Assembly: GCA_009838735.1 (NCBI GenBank)
Contig: VXQZ01000030.1
Coordinates: 1-64,000 of the forward strand
Direction: 5' to 3'
DNA length: 64,000 nt
Origin: Chloroflexota bacterium
GTDB lineage: Bacteria; Chloroflexota; Dehalococcoidia; Bin125
The notes below the pieces were generated by a model. That model had not been told where the DNA came from. It made no database searches and saw nothing but the letters and a program-made list of their open reading frames with translations. The translations under genes and the position numbers were made by a program. Positions 17,524 through 26,166 of the stretch are shown here, piece after piece. How positions within the stretch are numbered: the first letter of the stretch is position 1; the number at the start of each line of letters is the position of its first letter.

Positions 17524-17554
17524 TGCAGTGACCCTGTTTCCTGGCTCCCCGGTC

Positions 17555-18070
17555 CTAGTCGTTGACGAAGCCGCTGTTGAGCGGACTGGATTGGACCTGG
17601 GCCGGCTCGCGGACGACCACAACTTCGCATGGCGCATGGGACAGGATGTAATCGGCTGTGTGTCCCAGATCGATGGCGGCTCCGGTTCGACGTACCAGTG
17701 CGGTCTGCTCACCGCCGCCACCATGCACGGTGTTGGCGTGCGAGACACCCAGGACGACCAGATCGATCTCTTCGGTCGCCGCGGCATCAACGACGGCCGG
17801 GCCGGCGCTGCGCGCCTGGAGCAAGATGGCCTCGCAGGACACCTTCGCTTGCCGAGCGGCCGCCTCGGCCTCGGCGAGGCAGGCCTCACCCTGAGCCGAC
17901 GCCTGAGGCAAGTCACAATCGACTGGATAGGCCCGCTCGACCTCGACGACGTAGATCGGCAGGACGCGGGACTTCCGCCGGTCAACCCGGGCCAGATGCA
18001 GGGCGACATCGAGCCCGCGCCGCGCCTCGGGTGAGCGATCAAAGGGGACGAGGACGGAAATGCCAGACAT
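17555..18070 (-). CDS. Universal stress protein (UspA family)
   Basis: 171-residue single Usp domain. Opens ISVLVPFDRSPEARRGLDVAL and ends with the ATP-binding type loop VVLGVSHANTVHGG followed by SHAPCEVVVVRE. The usual G-x2-G-x9-G(S/T) spacing is altered by a few extra residues in the loop, so ATP binding is uncertain. Lies between the metallophosphoesterase and TrkA-type genes; a role with membrane transport or potassium control is possible but not shown. Confidence 0.82.
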   Translation of the reverse strand: MSGISVLVPFDRSPEARRGLDVALHLARVDRRKSRVLPIYVVEVERAYPVDCDLPQASAQGEACLAEAEAAARQAKVSCEAILLQARSAGPAVVDAAATEEIDLVVLGVSHANTVHGGGGEQTALVRRTGAAIDLGHTADYILSHAPCEVVVVREPAQVQSSPLNSGFVND

Positions 18071-18114
18071 GTCCGTAGGGTATTCGTTGCCGGTCCGCAG
18101 CGGTTGGCAGGCGG

Positions 18115-18690
18115 CTAGTAGACGTACTTCGGTTGCTCGCGGACCACGTGAGAGCCATGTTCGTCGAGCTGTTCCAACCAGGCATGCAGGCGCCCGTTGT
18201 TGATTTCGATGAATCCCAGCGTGCCGAGCCGCGTGTCGAGATTGCGGGGGTACATGGGACTGCCTGGGTTGATCAACAGGACGCCGCGAATGGTCTCGAT
18301 CGAAGCGACATGAGTGTCGCCATGTACGACGACGTGACGCGGGCCGCCGAAGTAGTGGTCCATCATTGATTCCACCGTGCGGTAGGGCGGCCACTCGGGC
18401 AGGGCCATGTCGTGGGTCAATCCGAACGTGAAGCCTTCGAACTCCAGAGTCCAGGCCTCGCGCAGGCGTGGATCCTCCGGCTGGACCGGGCGTCCCCCGG
18501 AGCCGTCGTCGCCGTTGCCTCGGGCAACATATATGGGCGCGACCGCCTCCAGCTTGTCGATCAGGGCAATGTCATGAATGTCTCCGCCATGGAGCAACAC
18601 GTCGGCGGTGCTGATCCGGTCCCAGAGCTGCGGCCAGAGTTCAGTTCCGGCCTCTGGAACATGGGTGTCGGAGATGAGACCAATGCGCAT
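18115..18690 (-). CDS. YfcE/MJ0936-type metallophosphoesterase
   Basis: 191-residue calcineurin-like phosphoesterase. Metal-binding motifs appear in order: SDTH at 7-10, GGDIHD near 35, GNGDDG (usually GNCD), LTHDMALP and HGDTHVAS. Substrate unknown; relatives hydrolyse phosphodiesters. First gene of the minus-strand run down to mutM. ATG 18690 gives the standard family start MRIGLISDTH. The divergent binding-protein gene begins at 18779, leaving an 88-base shared upstream region. Confidence 0.88.
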   Translation of the reverse strand: MRIGLISDTHVPEAGTELWPQLWDRISTADVLLHGGDIHDIALIDKLEAVAPIYVARGNGDDGSGGRPVQPEDPRLREAWTLEFEGFTFGLTHDMALPEWPPYRTVESMMDHYFGGPRHVVVHGDTHVASIETIRGVLLINPGSPMYPRNLDTRLGTLGFIEINNGRLHAWLEQLDEHGSHVVREQPKYVY

Positions 18691-18778
18691 GGTTGTTAGC
18701 CTACCGTGACCGGTGGCGCGATACCTCAGTGTTGTCTTCGTGCGAATCGGTCGGTCGGTGGAAGGGGGGAACAGGGGC

Positions 18779-19828
18779 GTGTTGGCGCGGAGAATCGAGC
18801 GTCTCGCGAATGAGGGCTGGCTACGCTGGGTAGTCCTCCTGGGAGTCGTGGCGCTGGCGATGGTCGGGGCCCACATTTGCCGCGTGGATCAAGAGGTTTC
18901 GCTTCAGGGTGGAACGGGTGTATTGCCGCCGACGGACCTGCGGGTGGCGATGGTGACACATGGCGGGATCGGTGACCCGTTCTGGGACGAGGTGGCGGCC
19001 GGCGCGTTCGCGGCGCAACGGGAGTTCGGTATCGAACTGTTCTACGACGGCGACGGCAACGTCAACGAGCAGGTGCGGCTGGTTGATAACGCGGTCGCCC
19101 TGGGCTACGACGTACTGATCGTCTCGCTGGCGGATCCCGATGCGTTGGAACAGTCGATTCGTTCGGCGGTGGCGGCCGGCTTACTGGTGATGTCGATTAA
19201 CTCAGGAGAGGAACGTGGCCGTGAGTTTGGAGCGGTCACGCATTTCGGCCAGCCGGATGGTGTGGCGGGCCTCGGTGCCGGGGAGCGTCTGGTTTCGGCT
19301 GGCGTGAGGAACCTGCTGTGCCTGATTCACGAGGCCGGGAACGTTGGTCTGGAAGCACGCTGCGCCAACGCCGGCGTGGCATTGGAGCTGGCCGGCGGGT
19401 CGATGCGGCGGTTGTTTGTGGTCGGGACGGCCGACCGGGTTTCAACGACCGGCGAGATCGCTGCCCAGTTGCAGGCTGATCCCAGCATCGACGGGATCCT
19501 GGCATTGAACTCCGGAATCGCGGAACTCGCCATGGCAGCTATCGATTCTGCCGGGTCCGACGCCAAGTTGGCGACGTTTGATGTCTCGCCGACGATTCTG
19601 CTGGCGATTGAGGCCGGGGAGGTCCTCTTCGCCGTTGACCAGCAGGCCTATCTGCAAGGCTTTCTGCCGGTGGCATTTGCGTACCTCCGTTCCCTCGATC
19701 CTGATGCCGAAACGAGAGGGATCCTGGCAGGTATGGAACGCTGGGCGGCTTCGGGTCGACTGGTGACGGGTCCCGGCTTCGTCGATCAAACGAATGTCCG
19801 TCGATTTCCGCAGTTGGGGAAGGACTGA
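18779..19828 (+). CDS. Sugar ABC transporter binding protein, copy 1
   Basis: Periplasmic-binding-protein fold of the CUT2 (ribose/xylose) class. A hydrophobic N-terminal segment near residues 15-33 is a membrane anchor or signal; the following AHIC is a poor lipobox. Family landmarks include VTHGGIGDPFWDEVAAGA, LIVSLADPDAL, ILALNSG and FAVDQQAYLQGFLP. GTG 18779 has AGGGGGGA 8 bases upstream; a GTG at 18713 would lie only 22 bases from the divergent gene. Paralog of the next gene along its whole length. Sugar not predictable from sequence. Confidence 0.87.
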   Translation: MLARRIERLANEGWLRWVVLLGVVALAMVGAHICRVDQEVSLQGGTGVLPPTDLRVAMVTHGGIGDPFWDEVAAGAFAAQREFGIELFYDGDGNVNEQVRLVDNAVALGYDVLIVSLADPDALEQSIRSAVAAGLLVMSINSGEERGREFGAVTHFGQPDGVAGLGAGERLVSAGVRNLLCLIHEAGNVGLEARCANAGVALELAGGSMRRLFVVGTADRVSTTGEIAAQLQADPSIDGILALNSGIAELAMAAIDSAGSDAKLATFDVSPTILLAIEAGEVLFAVDQQAYLQGFLPVAFAYLRSLDPDAETRGILAGMERWAASGRLVTGPGFVDQTNVRRFPQLGKD

Positions 19829-19830
19829 GA

Positions 19831-20880
19831 ATGTCCCTTCCCGGAGTCTCACGCAGCCTGCTGGCGGCATCGCTGGTAGTGCTGGTTGGAATTGCGTCCG
19901 CCGGATGCGCCGATGCGGCTCGGGAGCGGTTAGGTCTTGGTCTGGCGCCGCCGATTTCGGTTGCAATGATCGTCCACGGAGCTGAGGGCGACCCATTCTG
20001 GGAGGAAGTCCGCGCTGGCGCGGAGGACGCAGCCCGGGCATTCGACGTGAACCTGTTCTGGCGTTCGACAGACGACGCTGAGGAGCGAGTGCGTCTCATT
20101 GACGAGGTCGTTCAACAGGGATTCGAGGTGCTGGTCGTCACGCTGTCAGATCCGGACGCGGTCTCCGATGTGGTGCGCGACGCAGTGTTGATCGGGATCA
20201 CGGTGTACATCGTCAACGTTGGCGCTGAGATCGGGGCGCAGCTGGGCGCGGACTCCTATTTCGGCCAGGTGGAGACGGTTGCCGGGCTGGCCGTAGGCGA
20301 TCGTCTGGCAGATGCGGGCGCCAAGCATCTGCTGTGCGTTCAGCATGAGCCACAGAATCTGGCGCTCGAGACCAGGTGCAACCGGGCCGGATCGCGGCTG
20401 GACCAGTTGACGACGCTGAAGGTCGAACCCAACGAGGGGGTCGACTCGCAGATTGAACGAGCCCTGGATGCCGACGAGTCGATTGACGCCGTCCTGACGA
20501 TGAACACGAGCGTGATGAACGATGCGCTGTCTGCGCTGCAAACCGCACGGAGTTCCCAACCCGGCGGGGGTACGGTCATTCACGCCGTCTTCGAGCTCAA
20601 TGAGGTGGTGCTCGACGCGATCGAAGACGGCCGTGTGGCATTCGCGGTCGATCAGCAGCCATATCTACAGGGATATCTGCCGGTCGCGTATGCGCGACTG
20701 GTGCAGTACTCGGAACTGACCCAGGGCGATGAGCTGGCGGACGCGCTGCTTCAGTGGATTGCCGGTCGAGGCATTCTGCTGGGGCCGGGTTTCGTTGACG
20801 CGCACAATGCGAAGCGTGTGCGGGAGTCGCTACAACGACTCCAGGCGAGCCCGGGCGCAAGCCAACAGGCAACGGAGTAA
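19831..20880 (+). CDS. Sugar ABC transporter binding protein, copy 2
   Basis: 349-residue lipoprotein of the same family as the preceding gene. The N-terminus is a lipoprotein signal with lipobox SAGC at about residue 26-29. Shared landmarks: VHGAEGDPFWEEVRAGA, VTLSDPDA, LTMNTS and FAVDQQPYLQGYLPVAYA. Only 2 bases separate it from copy 1, so they probably arose by tandem duplication and are coexpressed. The two may bind different sugars or ligands for the single permease that follows. Confidence 0.9.
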   Translation: MSLPGVSRSLLAASLVVLVGIASAGCADAARERLGLGLAPPISVAMIVHGAEGDPFWEEVRAGAEDAARAFDVNLFWRSTDDAEERVRLIDEVVQQGFEVLVVTLSDPDAVSDVVRDAVLIGITVYIVNVGAEIGAQLGADSYFGQVETVAGLAVGDRLADAGAKHLLCVQHEPQNLALETRCNRAGSRLDQLTTLKVEPNEGVDSQIERALDADESIDAVLTMNTSVMNDALSALQTARSSQPGGGTVIHAVFELNEVVLDAIEDGRVAFAVDQQPYLQGYLPVAYARLVQYSELTQGDELADALLQWIAGRGILLGPGFVDAHNAKRVRESLQRLQASPGASQQATE

Positions 20881-20912
20881 TCTGCCCAAGATTGGCGGAG
20901 GGGGGCGAAACG

Positions 20913-21953
20913 GTGTCAAGGTTGCAGATACCCGCGCTGAGCAAGGCTCGGCCGTGGGTGCAAACGGCCGTGCTGCGTCCCGAGCTCGGTTCCCTGGTTG
21001 CGGCAGTGTTGCTGCTGATGTTCTTCAGCATCGCCAGTTCAGGCGCCATGTTGGAGATTCCGACGCTCGCACGGGTGTTGGATACGGCCTGGCCATACGG
21101 GATCATTGCCGTCGCGGTCGGTTTGTTGATGATCAGCGGCGAGTTCGATTTGTCGACGGGCGTCATGGTCGGGACAGCGGGCGCGCTGTTGGGCGTGATG
21201 GCCACCGAGTGGGGTATGAACCTCTGGCTCGCACTGTTGCTGTCGCTGCTGATCTGTCTGGCGTTGGGATTGTGGAACGGCATACTGGTCGTCTGGACCG
21301 GACTACCGTCGTTCGTAATCACCCTGGGTACGTTCTTCGGCCTGCGCGGCGCGAACGTGGCGCTGTCCAAATATTTCACCGGCGACGCGCTGATCGAGAA
21401 CATCGACGACGCAGCGGGATACGACTCGCTTCATTCGATTGTGGCCACGGTGTTTGGGACGGCGCCGTCGGACTTTCGAGTCTCGCTGCTGTGGTGGGGT
21501 GGATTCACGCTGATCGCGACGTGGATTTTGTGGCGGACCAAGATAGGCAACTGGATCTTCGCCACCGGAGGCGATCGGGAAGCTGCCAGAGCGGTCGGTG
21601 TGCCGGTCAATGGCACGAAGATCGGACTCTTCATGCTGACTGCCGGCGCCGCATGGTTCGTGGGCGTCAGCAACGCGGTGCGATACACGTCGGTACAGGC
21701 CGGGCAGGGCGTCGGGGCCGAGTTTTTCTACATCATCGCGGCTGTCGTCGGCGGCTGCGCGATGTCAGGTGGTCGCGGGTCCGCCATTGGGCCGGCAATT
21801 GGGGCGTTGATCTGGGGAATTGCGTTCGTCGGTATTCCCCATGCCGGATGGAATTCCGACTGGCGCTGGGCCTTCTATGGAGTGCTGCTCCTACTCGCGA
21901 CACTGATCAATCACATCGTTGGCGAGCGGGTACGAACGGCGCGATCGGGCTAG
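20913..21953 (+). CDS. Sugar ABC transporter permease (CUT2 type)
   Basis: RbsC/FrcC-like inner membrane permease with about eight to ten hydrophobic segments. The conserved cytosolic loop is present as GGDREAARAVGVPV, and LMISGEFDLSTGV and LPSFVITLGTFFGLRG are typical. GTG 20913 is chosen because GGAGGGGGG at 20897-20905 is 7 bases upstream; a TTG at 20892 lies inside that signal. Works with the two binding proteins upstream and the ATPase downstream. Confidence 0.92.
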   Translation: MSRLQIPALSKARPWVQTAVLRPELGSLVAAVLLLMFFSIASSGAMLEIPTLARVLDTAWPYGIIAVAVGLLMISGEFDLSTGVMVGTAGALLGVMATEWGMNLWLALLLSLLICLALGLWNGILVVWTGLPSFVITLGTFFGLRGANVALSKYFTGDALIENIDDAAGYDSLHSIVATVFGTAPSDFRVSLLWWGGFTLIATWILWRTKIGNWIFATGGDREAARAVGVPVNGTKIGLFMLTAGAAWFVGVSNAVRYTSVQAGQGVGAEFFYIIAAVVGGCAMSGGRGSAIGPAIGALIWGIAFVGIPHAGWNSDWRWAFYGVLLLLATLINHIVGERVRTARSG

Positions 21954-21984
21954 CCGCGAGCGCTGAGTTGAGTTGGAGCAAGCG

Positions 21985-22812
21985 ATGACCACAGACCAAA
22001 CTACCCAAGGGACCGAGGAAGCCCCCTCCGAGCCTGTCGATATGCCGGTCCTGGAGGTTCGAGGACTGGGCAAGCGATTTGGGTCGGTTCAGGCGTTGCA
22101 GGACGTTGATGTCTCGCTGCGAGCTGGCGAAGTGACATGTGTGGTCGGTGACAATGGCGCCGGCAAGTCCGTGTTTATCAAGATGCTCTGCGGACTGATT
22201 CGACCGAGCGAGGGAGAGATTCTCCTGGACGGGCTCGCCACTGAGTTTTCGTCGCCGCGCCGGGCCCGGGCGCTGGGGATCGTTGCTGTCTACCAGGATC
22301 TGGCGCTGGCTCCGATGATGTCGCTGTGGCGCAATTTCTTCATGGGCGGCGAGCCGGTCAAGGGATGGTGGATCTTCCAGCGCTTTGATGTCGCCTATGC
22401 CAAGGAGGCCATGCAACGAGAGTTGGAAAAACTCGGCGTCGATCTGGGCGACCCGGATCGGGCTGCGCACACGCTGTCGGGTGGTGAGCGTCAGGGCCTG
22501 GCGATCGCGCGGGCGATGTATTACGGAGCGCGTGTCCTGATCCTTGATGAGCCGACCTCGGCGCTGGGGGTGCGTCAATCCGGAGCGGTGCTTCGGTTGA
22601 TCAGGCGCGCCGCACAGCGAGGCACCGCTGTAGTACTGGTCACGCCGAAGCCGCAGCATGCCTTCTGGGTCGGCGACCGGTTCCTCGTCTTCCAGCGCGG
22701 ACGGCTGGTTGAGGATCGGCGCAGCGAGACGCTGACGTTGGAGAGCCTGTCGTATCTGATGGCCGGAGGCGGCGAGGTCGACGAGCTTGAATCCGCCATT
22801 GCGACGGCCTGA
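21985..22812 (+). CDS. Sugar ABC transporter ATPase, single domain
   Basis: 275-residue nucleotide-binding subunit resembling FrcA, half the size of the two-domain RbsA type. Walker A GDNGAGKS at 55-62, Q-loop VYQDL, signature LSGGE at 164-168 and Walker B VLILDEP at 184-190 are intact. The switch region reads TPKPQHAF at 220-227, where relatives have T-H: the H-loop histidine is replaced by proline. The protein may have altered hydrolysis or use H225 instead. GGAG precedes the ATG by 6 bases. Confidence 0.9.
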   Translation: MTTDQTTQGTEEAPSEPVDMPVLEVRGLGKRFGSVQALQDVDVSLRAGEVTCVVGDNGAGKSVFIKMLCGLIRPSEGEILLDGLATEFSSPRRARALGIVAVYQDLALAPMMSLWRNFFMGGEPVKGWWIFQRFDVAYAKEAMQRELEKLGVDLGDPDRAAHTLSGGERQGLAIARAMYYGARVLILDEPTSALGVRQSGAVLRLIRRAAQRGTAVVLVTPKPQHAFWVGDRFLVFQRGRLVEDRRSETLTLESLSYLMAGGGEVDELESAIATA

Positions 22813-22905
22813 TGACCAACTTCTTGGGGATCACAGCGCGATAGACTGATGCTGAAGCAGCAGGATTGTGGATTGTTGAGTGGAGTCCCAAGCGGAACGG
22901 GGTAG

Positions 22906-24573
22906 ATGACGGACTTGTCAGCAGTGAGCAAGGACGCGATCACTCCGTCGCACAGCGACGATCTTGACGCGTTGCTTTCGACCCTTCCGGGCGCGATTCG
23001 CCGAGCGATCGAGGAACACGGGCAAGCGCACGGTCTGCTCGAGATCGTGCTGGACCTCGGCAGACCGCCGTACGCCCGATACGTCGACGGCGAGGTCATC
23101 CTGCGCCAAACCGAGGTCACCAACGCCGAGTTGCAACTCGTTGTTGCGGGTCTAGGTGAGTTTGGCACAGACAACCGGGCCGGGATACCACGGACATTGC
23201 ATCGGATCGCTTGTATTCGCAACCGTCAACGAGGAGTTGTGGGGCTGACGATGCGGGTTGGACGGGCGGTGACAGGATCGGTCGCCGTAATCGAGGACTT
23301 CGTCAAAGCTGGCGCGTCGATTCTCCTGCTTGGCCGTCCTGGCGTAGGCAAGACGACGATCCTGCGAGAGGCGGCACGGGTACTGGCCGAGCAAGGCAAA
23401 CGGGTCGTGATTGTAGACACTTCCAACGAGATCGGTGGAGATGGGGATATCCCGCACTCGGGCATCGGCCGGGCTCGACGAATGCAAGTAGAACGTCCTG
23501 AGCTGCAACACTCGGTGATGGTCGAGGCTGTCGAGAACCACATGCCCGAAGTGATTGTGATCGATGAAATCGGCACGGAGCTTGAGGCGCAGGCCGCGAG
23601 AACTATCGCTGAGCGCGGAGTACAGCTCGTGGCGACGGCGCATGGCAACGAGCTGGCCAACCTGATGTTGAATCCCACGCTGGTCGACCTGATTGGCGGG
23701 ATACAGACGGTGACGCTGTCTGACGAGGAAGCGCGACGGAGAGGAACCCGAAAATCGGTGCTGGAACGTAAGGCCCCACCGACGTTCGAGGCGCTGGTCG
23801 AGATCCAGTCGTTCACTCGCGTCGCGGTGCATTCCGACCTGGACAATACCGTTGACGCATTGTTGCGCGGCGAATCCGTGGCCGCGGAGATCCGCGAAGT
23901 GGATGACGACGGGACAGTGCATACCTCGACGGATTCGGTTGAGTCGGTGGTCGCGGAAAGCGGCCTGTCCGGGTTCGAGACTTCGCTCAATGAGCTGTTT
24001 GAGCGACGGTCGTCGTCTTCGCTTGGCAGCGGGGCCAGCTTCGGCAACGGATCCTCACATGAGGCGCCCCTGCGGCGGCGCATGGGCTCGCGACCGCGAC
24101 ACGCAGCGCCGGGGCCGCATCAAAAGGTGTATCCGCTTGGCGTTTCGCTCTCACGCTTGCGGGAGGCGATTCGGGAAACGGGCGCGAACGTGTCCATCGC
24201 CGAGCGGATTGAGGAAGCAGATGTGGTGATCACGCTGCGCGCGTCGTTCCGGCGCCGGCCACCGGAGCTACGGCTGGCGGAGTCGCGGCGCATGCCGGTC
24301 GTGGTACTCAAGCACAACACGGTGTTGCAGATGGAGAAGAGTTTGCGGGCGCTGTCCAAGGGCGCCTCACCGAACGACACGGTGACCGCCGCCCTCTCTG
24401 AAGCGGAGGAGGCGATCTCACAGATTCACTCCGGTCGACAATCGTCGATCGACCTCGCGCCCCAGGGTCCGTACATCAGGAAACTCCAACATCAACTGGC
24501 CAGCGACCAAGCGCTGGAGTCGGTCAGTAGAGGGCGTGAACCCAATCGGCGGGTACGGATCCATGCCGGCTGA
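22906..24573 (+). CDS. SpoIIIAA/Ycf45-like ATPase with R3H-like tail
   Basis: 555-residue ATPase, not assigned a process. Residues 1-110 are an N-terminal domain; the ATPase core has P-loop GRPGVGKTT at 143-151, DTSNEIGGDGDIPH at 171-184 and Walker B VIVIDE at 216-221, as in stage III sporulation protein AA and the chloroplast Ycf45 family. A serine-rich linker near 335-400 leads to a second conserved region (YPLGVSLSRLREAI, VVVLKHNTVLQMEK) and a basic C-terminal R3H-like segment ending SRGREPNRRVRI, suited to single-stranded nucleic acid. Overlaps tmk by 11 bases, an arrangement common in related genomes. Confidence 0.85.
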   Translation: MTDLSAVSKDAITPSHSDDLDALLSTLPGAIRRAIEEHGQAHGLLEIVLDLGRPPYARYVDGEVILRQTEVTNAELQLVVAGLGEFGTDNRAGIPRTLHRIACIRNRQRGVVGLTMRVGRAVTGSVAVIEDFVKAGASILLLGRPGVGKTTILREAARVLAEQGKRVVIVDTSNEIGGDGDIPHSGIGRARRMQVERPELQHSVMVEAVENHMPEVIVIDEIGTELEAQAARTIAERGVQLVATAHGNELANLMLNPTLVDLIGGIQTVTLSDEEARRRGTRKSVLERKAPPTFEALVEIQSFTRVAVHSDLDNTVDALLRGESVAAEIREVDDDGTVHTSTDSVESVVAESGLSGFETSLNELFERRSSSSLGSGASFGNGSSHEAPLRRRMGSRPRHAAPGPHQKVYPLGVSLSRLREAIRETGANVSIAERIEEADVVITLRASFRRRPPELRLAESRRMPVVVLKHNTVLQMEKSLRALSKGASPNDTVTAALSEAEEAISQIHSGRQSSIDLAPQGPYIRKLQHQLASDQALESVSRGREPNRRVRIHAG

Positions 24574-25243
24574 CCATGCTGCCTCGGCGCCACGCGGGGC
24601 GTTTATCACCGTCGAGGGTGGCGACGGCGCGGGAAAGACCACCCTGGTCAGGTCGCTGGCCGCGTGCCTGTCCCAGTCCGGGCACCGTGTTCGCGTCACC
24701 TTTGAGCCGGGGGGTACCGAGCTGGGAACGCGGCTGAGGTCGCTCGTGCTGGATCCGGAACTGGATCTGGGCGACTGGGACGAAACCTGGCTGTTTCTCG
24801 CTGCGCGGGCCTCGCACGTGCAAGAAGTCCTGAACCCAGCCCTGTCCGCAGGTGAACTGGTGTTTAGCGACCGCTTCGGCGATTCGACCCTGGCCTATCA
24901 GGGTTATGGCCGAGGACTCGACCTCGATCGTCTGCGACGCTTGAACGCCGAGGCGACGAATGAGTTGCAACCCGACATGACCCTGTTGCTGGACGTCCCG
25001 GCCGAGGTCGGATTGGCGCGGACCCGAGTGCGATCCTCCGACGGCGATCGTATTGGAGACGCCGACCTGGCATTTCACCGCCGCGTGAATGCCGGCTTTC
25101 GCGCGCTGGCGGCGCAGGATAGCGAGCGCATCACGATCATCGACGCCTCACGCGAGGCGCCCACTGTTCTGGCGGATGCATTTGAGATTGTGCACGGCTG
25201 GTTGGATGCACGCGGCAACGACTCATACAATGTTGCGCGATGA
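24563..25243 (+). CDS. tmk: Thymidylate kinase
   Basis: Phosphorylates dTMP to dTDP. P-loop GGDGAGKT at 19-26, the dTMP-binding DRFGDSTLAYQGYGRG and a basic lid region are all present; 226 residues. ATG 24563 lies inside the end of the preceding gene; a GTG at 24536 would extend it with no homology. The stop overlaps the thrB ATG (ATGA). Confidence 0.94.
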   Translation: MPADHAASAPRGAFITVEGGDGAGKTTLVRSLAACLSQSGHRVRVTFEPGGTELGTRLRSLVLDPELDLGDWDETWLFLAARASHVQEVLNPALSAGELVFSDRFGDSTLAYQGYGRGLDLDRLRRLNAEATNELQPDMTLLLDVPAEVGLARTRVRSSDGDRIGDADLAFHRRVNAGFRALAAQDSERITIIDASREAPTVLADAFEIVHGWLDARGNDSYNVAR

Positions 25244-26166
25244 CTACTGAATCATGGCCAGAAGGTTCTGAGACGATCGAGCCGCGAGGTCCGATCACGG
25301 TCCGGGTTCCGGCGACGTCGGCCAATCTGGGCACCGGTTTCGACGCCGCCGGCGTCGCACTACAGCGATACGCCACTGTGACGGTCTCGGTCGCGTCCGG
25401 CAACGAGGGCGAACGATCGCCGATGTCACGACACGTGCGTAAAGCCGTCAGAGAGGTCTACCGGGAGCTTGGCAGAGAGCGCCCGGAATCCGAGGACATT
25501 GAGATTTCGGTCGAGGCAGAATTCCCGCTGGGTCGCGGTCTGGGAGCGAGCGCCGCCTGTCGTGGCGCAGGATTGGTCGCCGCAAACGCCTTGCTTGGCT
25601 CGCCGTTGTCCGAGCACCGGATCCTGGAGATTGGATCCGATTTGGAGGGTCACGCCGACAACATGGCGCCGGCGCTATTCGGCGGCTGTCAGATTGTCGC
25701 GATGACGGGCGAGACGGTCACCCGTGTCGCGTTGCCGGTCGCGGACGGGCTGCGCTTTGTCGGGTTTACCCCAAGCTTCAACATGTCCACCAAGAAGGGC
25801 CGCGCCCTGCTGCCCAAGCAACTGTCGCGTAAGGATGCGGTGCATAACTCGTGTCGCTCGGCTCTGCTGGTCGCCGCGCTGACAACCGGTTCGTGGGATG
25901 CGCTCCAGACAGCTACCGACGACCGTTTGCACCAGATTCCGCGTTCCAAGCTGTTTCCCACGATGTTTGAGCTGTTTGAAGCCGCGGAGGATGCCGGGGC
26001 CTTCGCCGCCTATCTGTCCGGCGGCGGATCAACCTTGATGGCACTCGCCAACGACGACTGCGCCGAGCATGTCAGTGACGCCTGGAAGTCGGCCGCAGCG
26101 GTGCGCGGAATCGAGGGGCAGGCGTTTGTCAGCGGGATCGATACTGCAGGGGCGCAGATTCTGTGA
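25240..26166 (+). CDS. thrB: Homoserine kinase
   Basis: GHMP-family kinase making O-phosphohomoserine for threonine. The substrate region TVRVPATSANLGTGFDAAG and the phosphate loop PLGRGLGASAA are clear, with SGGGSTLMAL near the C-terminus. 308 residues. Overlaps tmk and lysC by 4 bases each, so it is translated as part of the same message. thrC and hom, its pathway partners, lie 15 kb away. Confidence 0.95.
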   Translation: MTTESWPEGSETIEPRGPITVRVPATSANLGTGFDAAGVALQRYATVTVSVASGNEGERSPMSRHVRKAVREVYRELGRERPESEDIEISVEAEFPLGRGLGASAACRGAGLVAANALLGSPLSEHRILEIGSDLEGHADNMAPALFGGCQIVAMTGETVTRVALPVADGLRFVGFTPSFNMSTKKGRALLPKQLSRKDAVHNSCRSALLVAALTTGSWDALQTATDDRLHQIPRSKLFPTMFELFEAAEDAGAFAAYLSGGGSTLMALANDDCAEHVSDAWKSAAAVRGIEGQAFVSGIDTAGAQIL

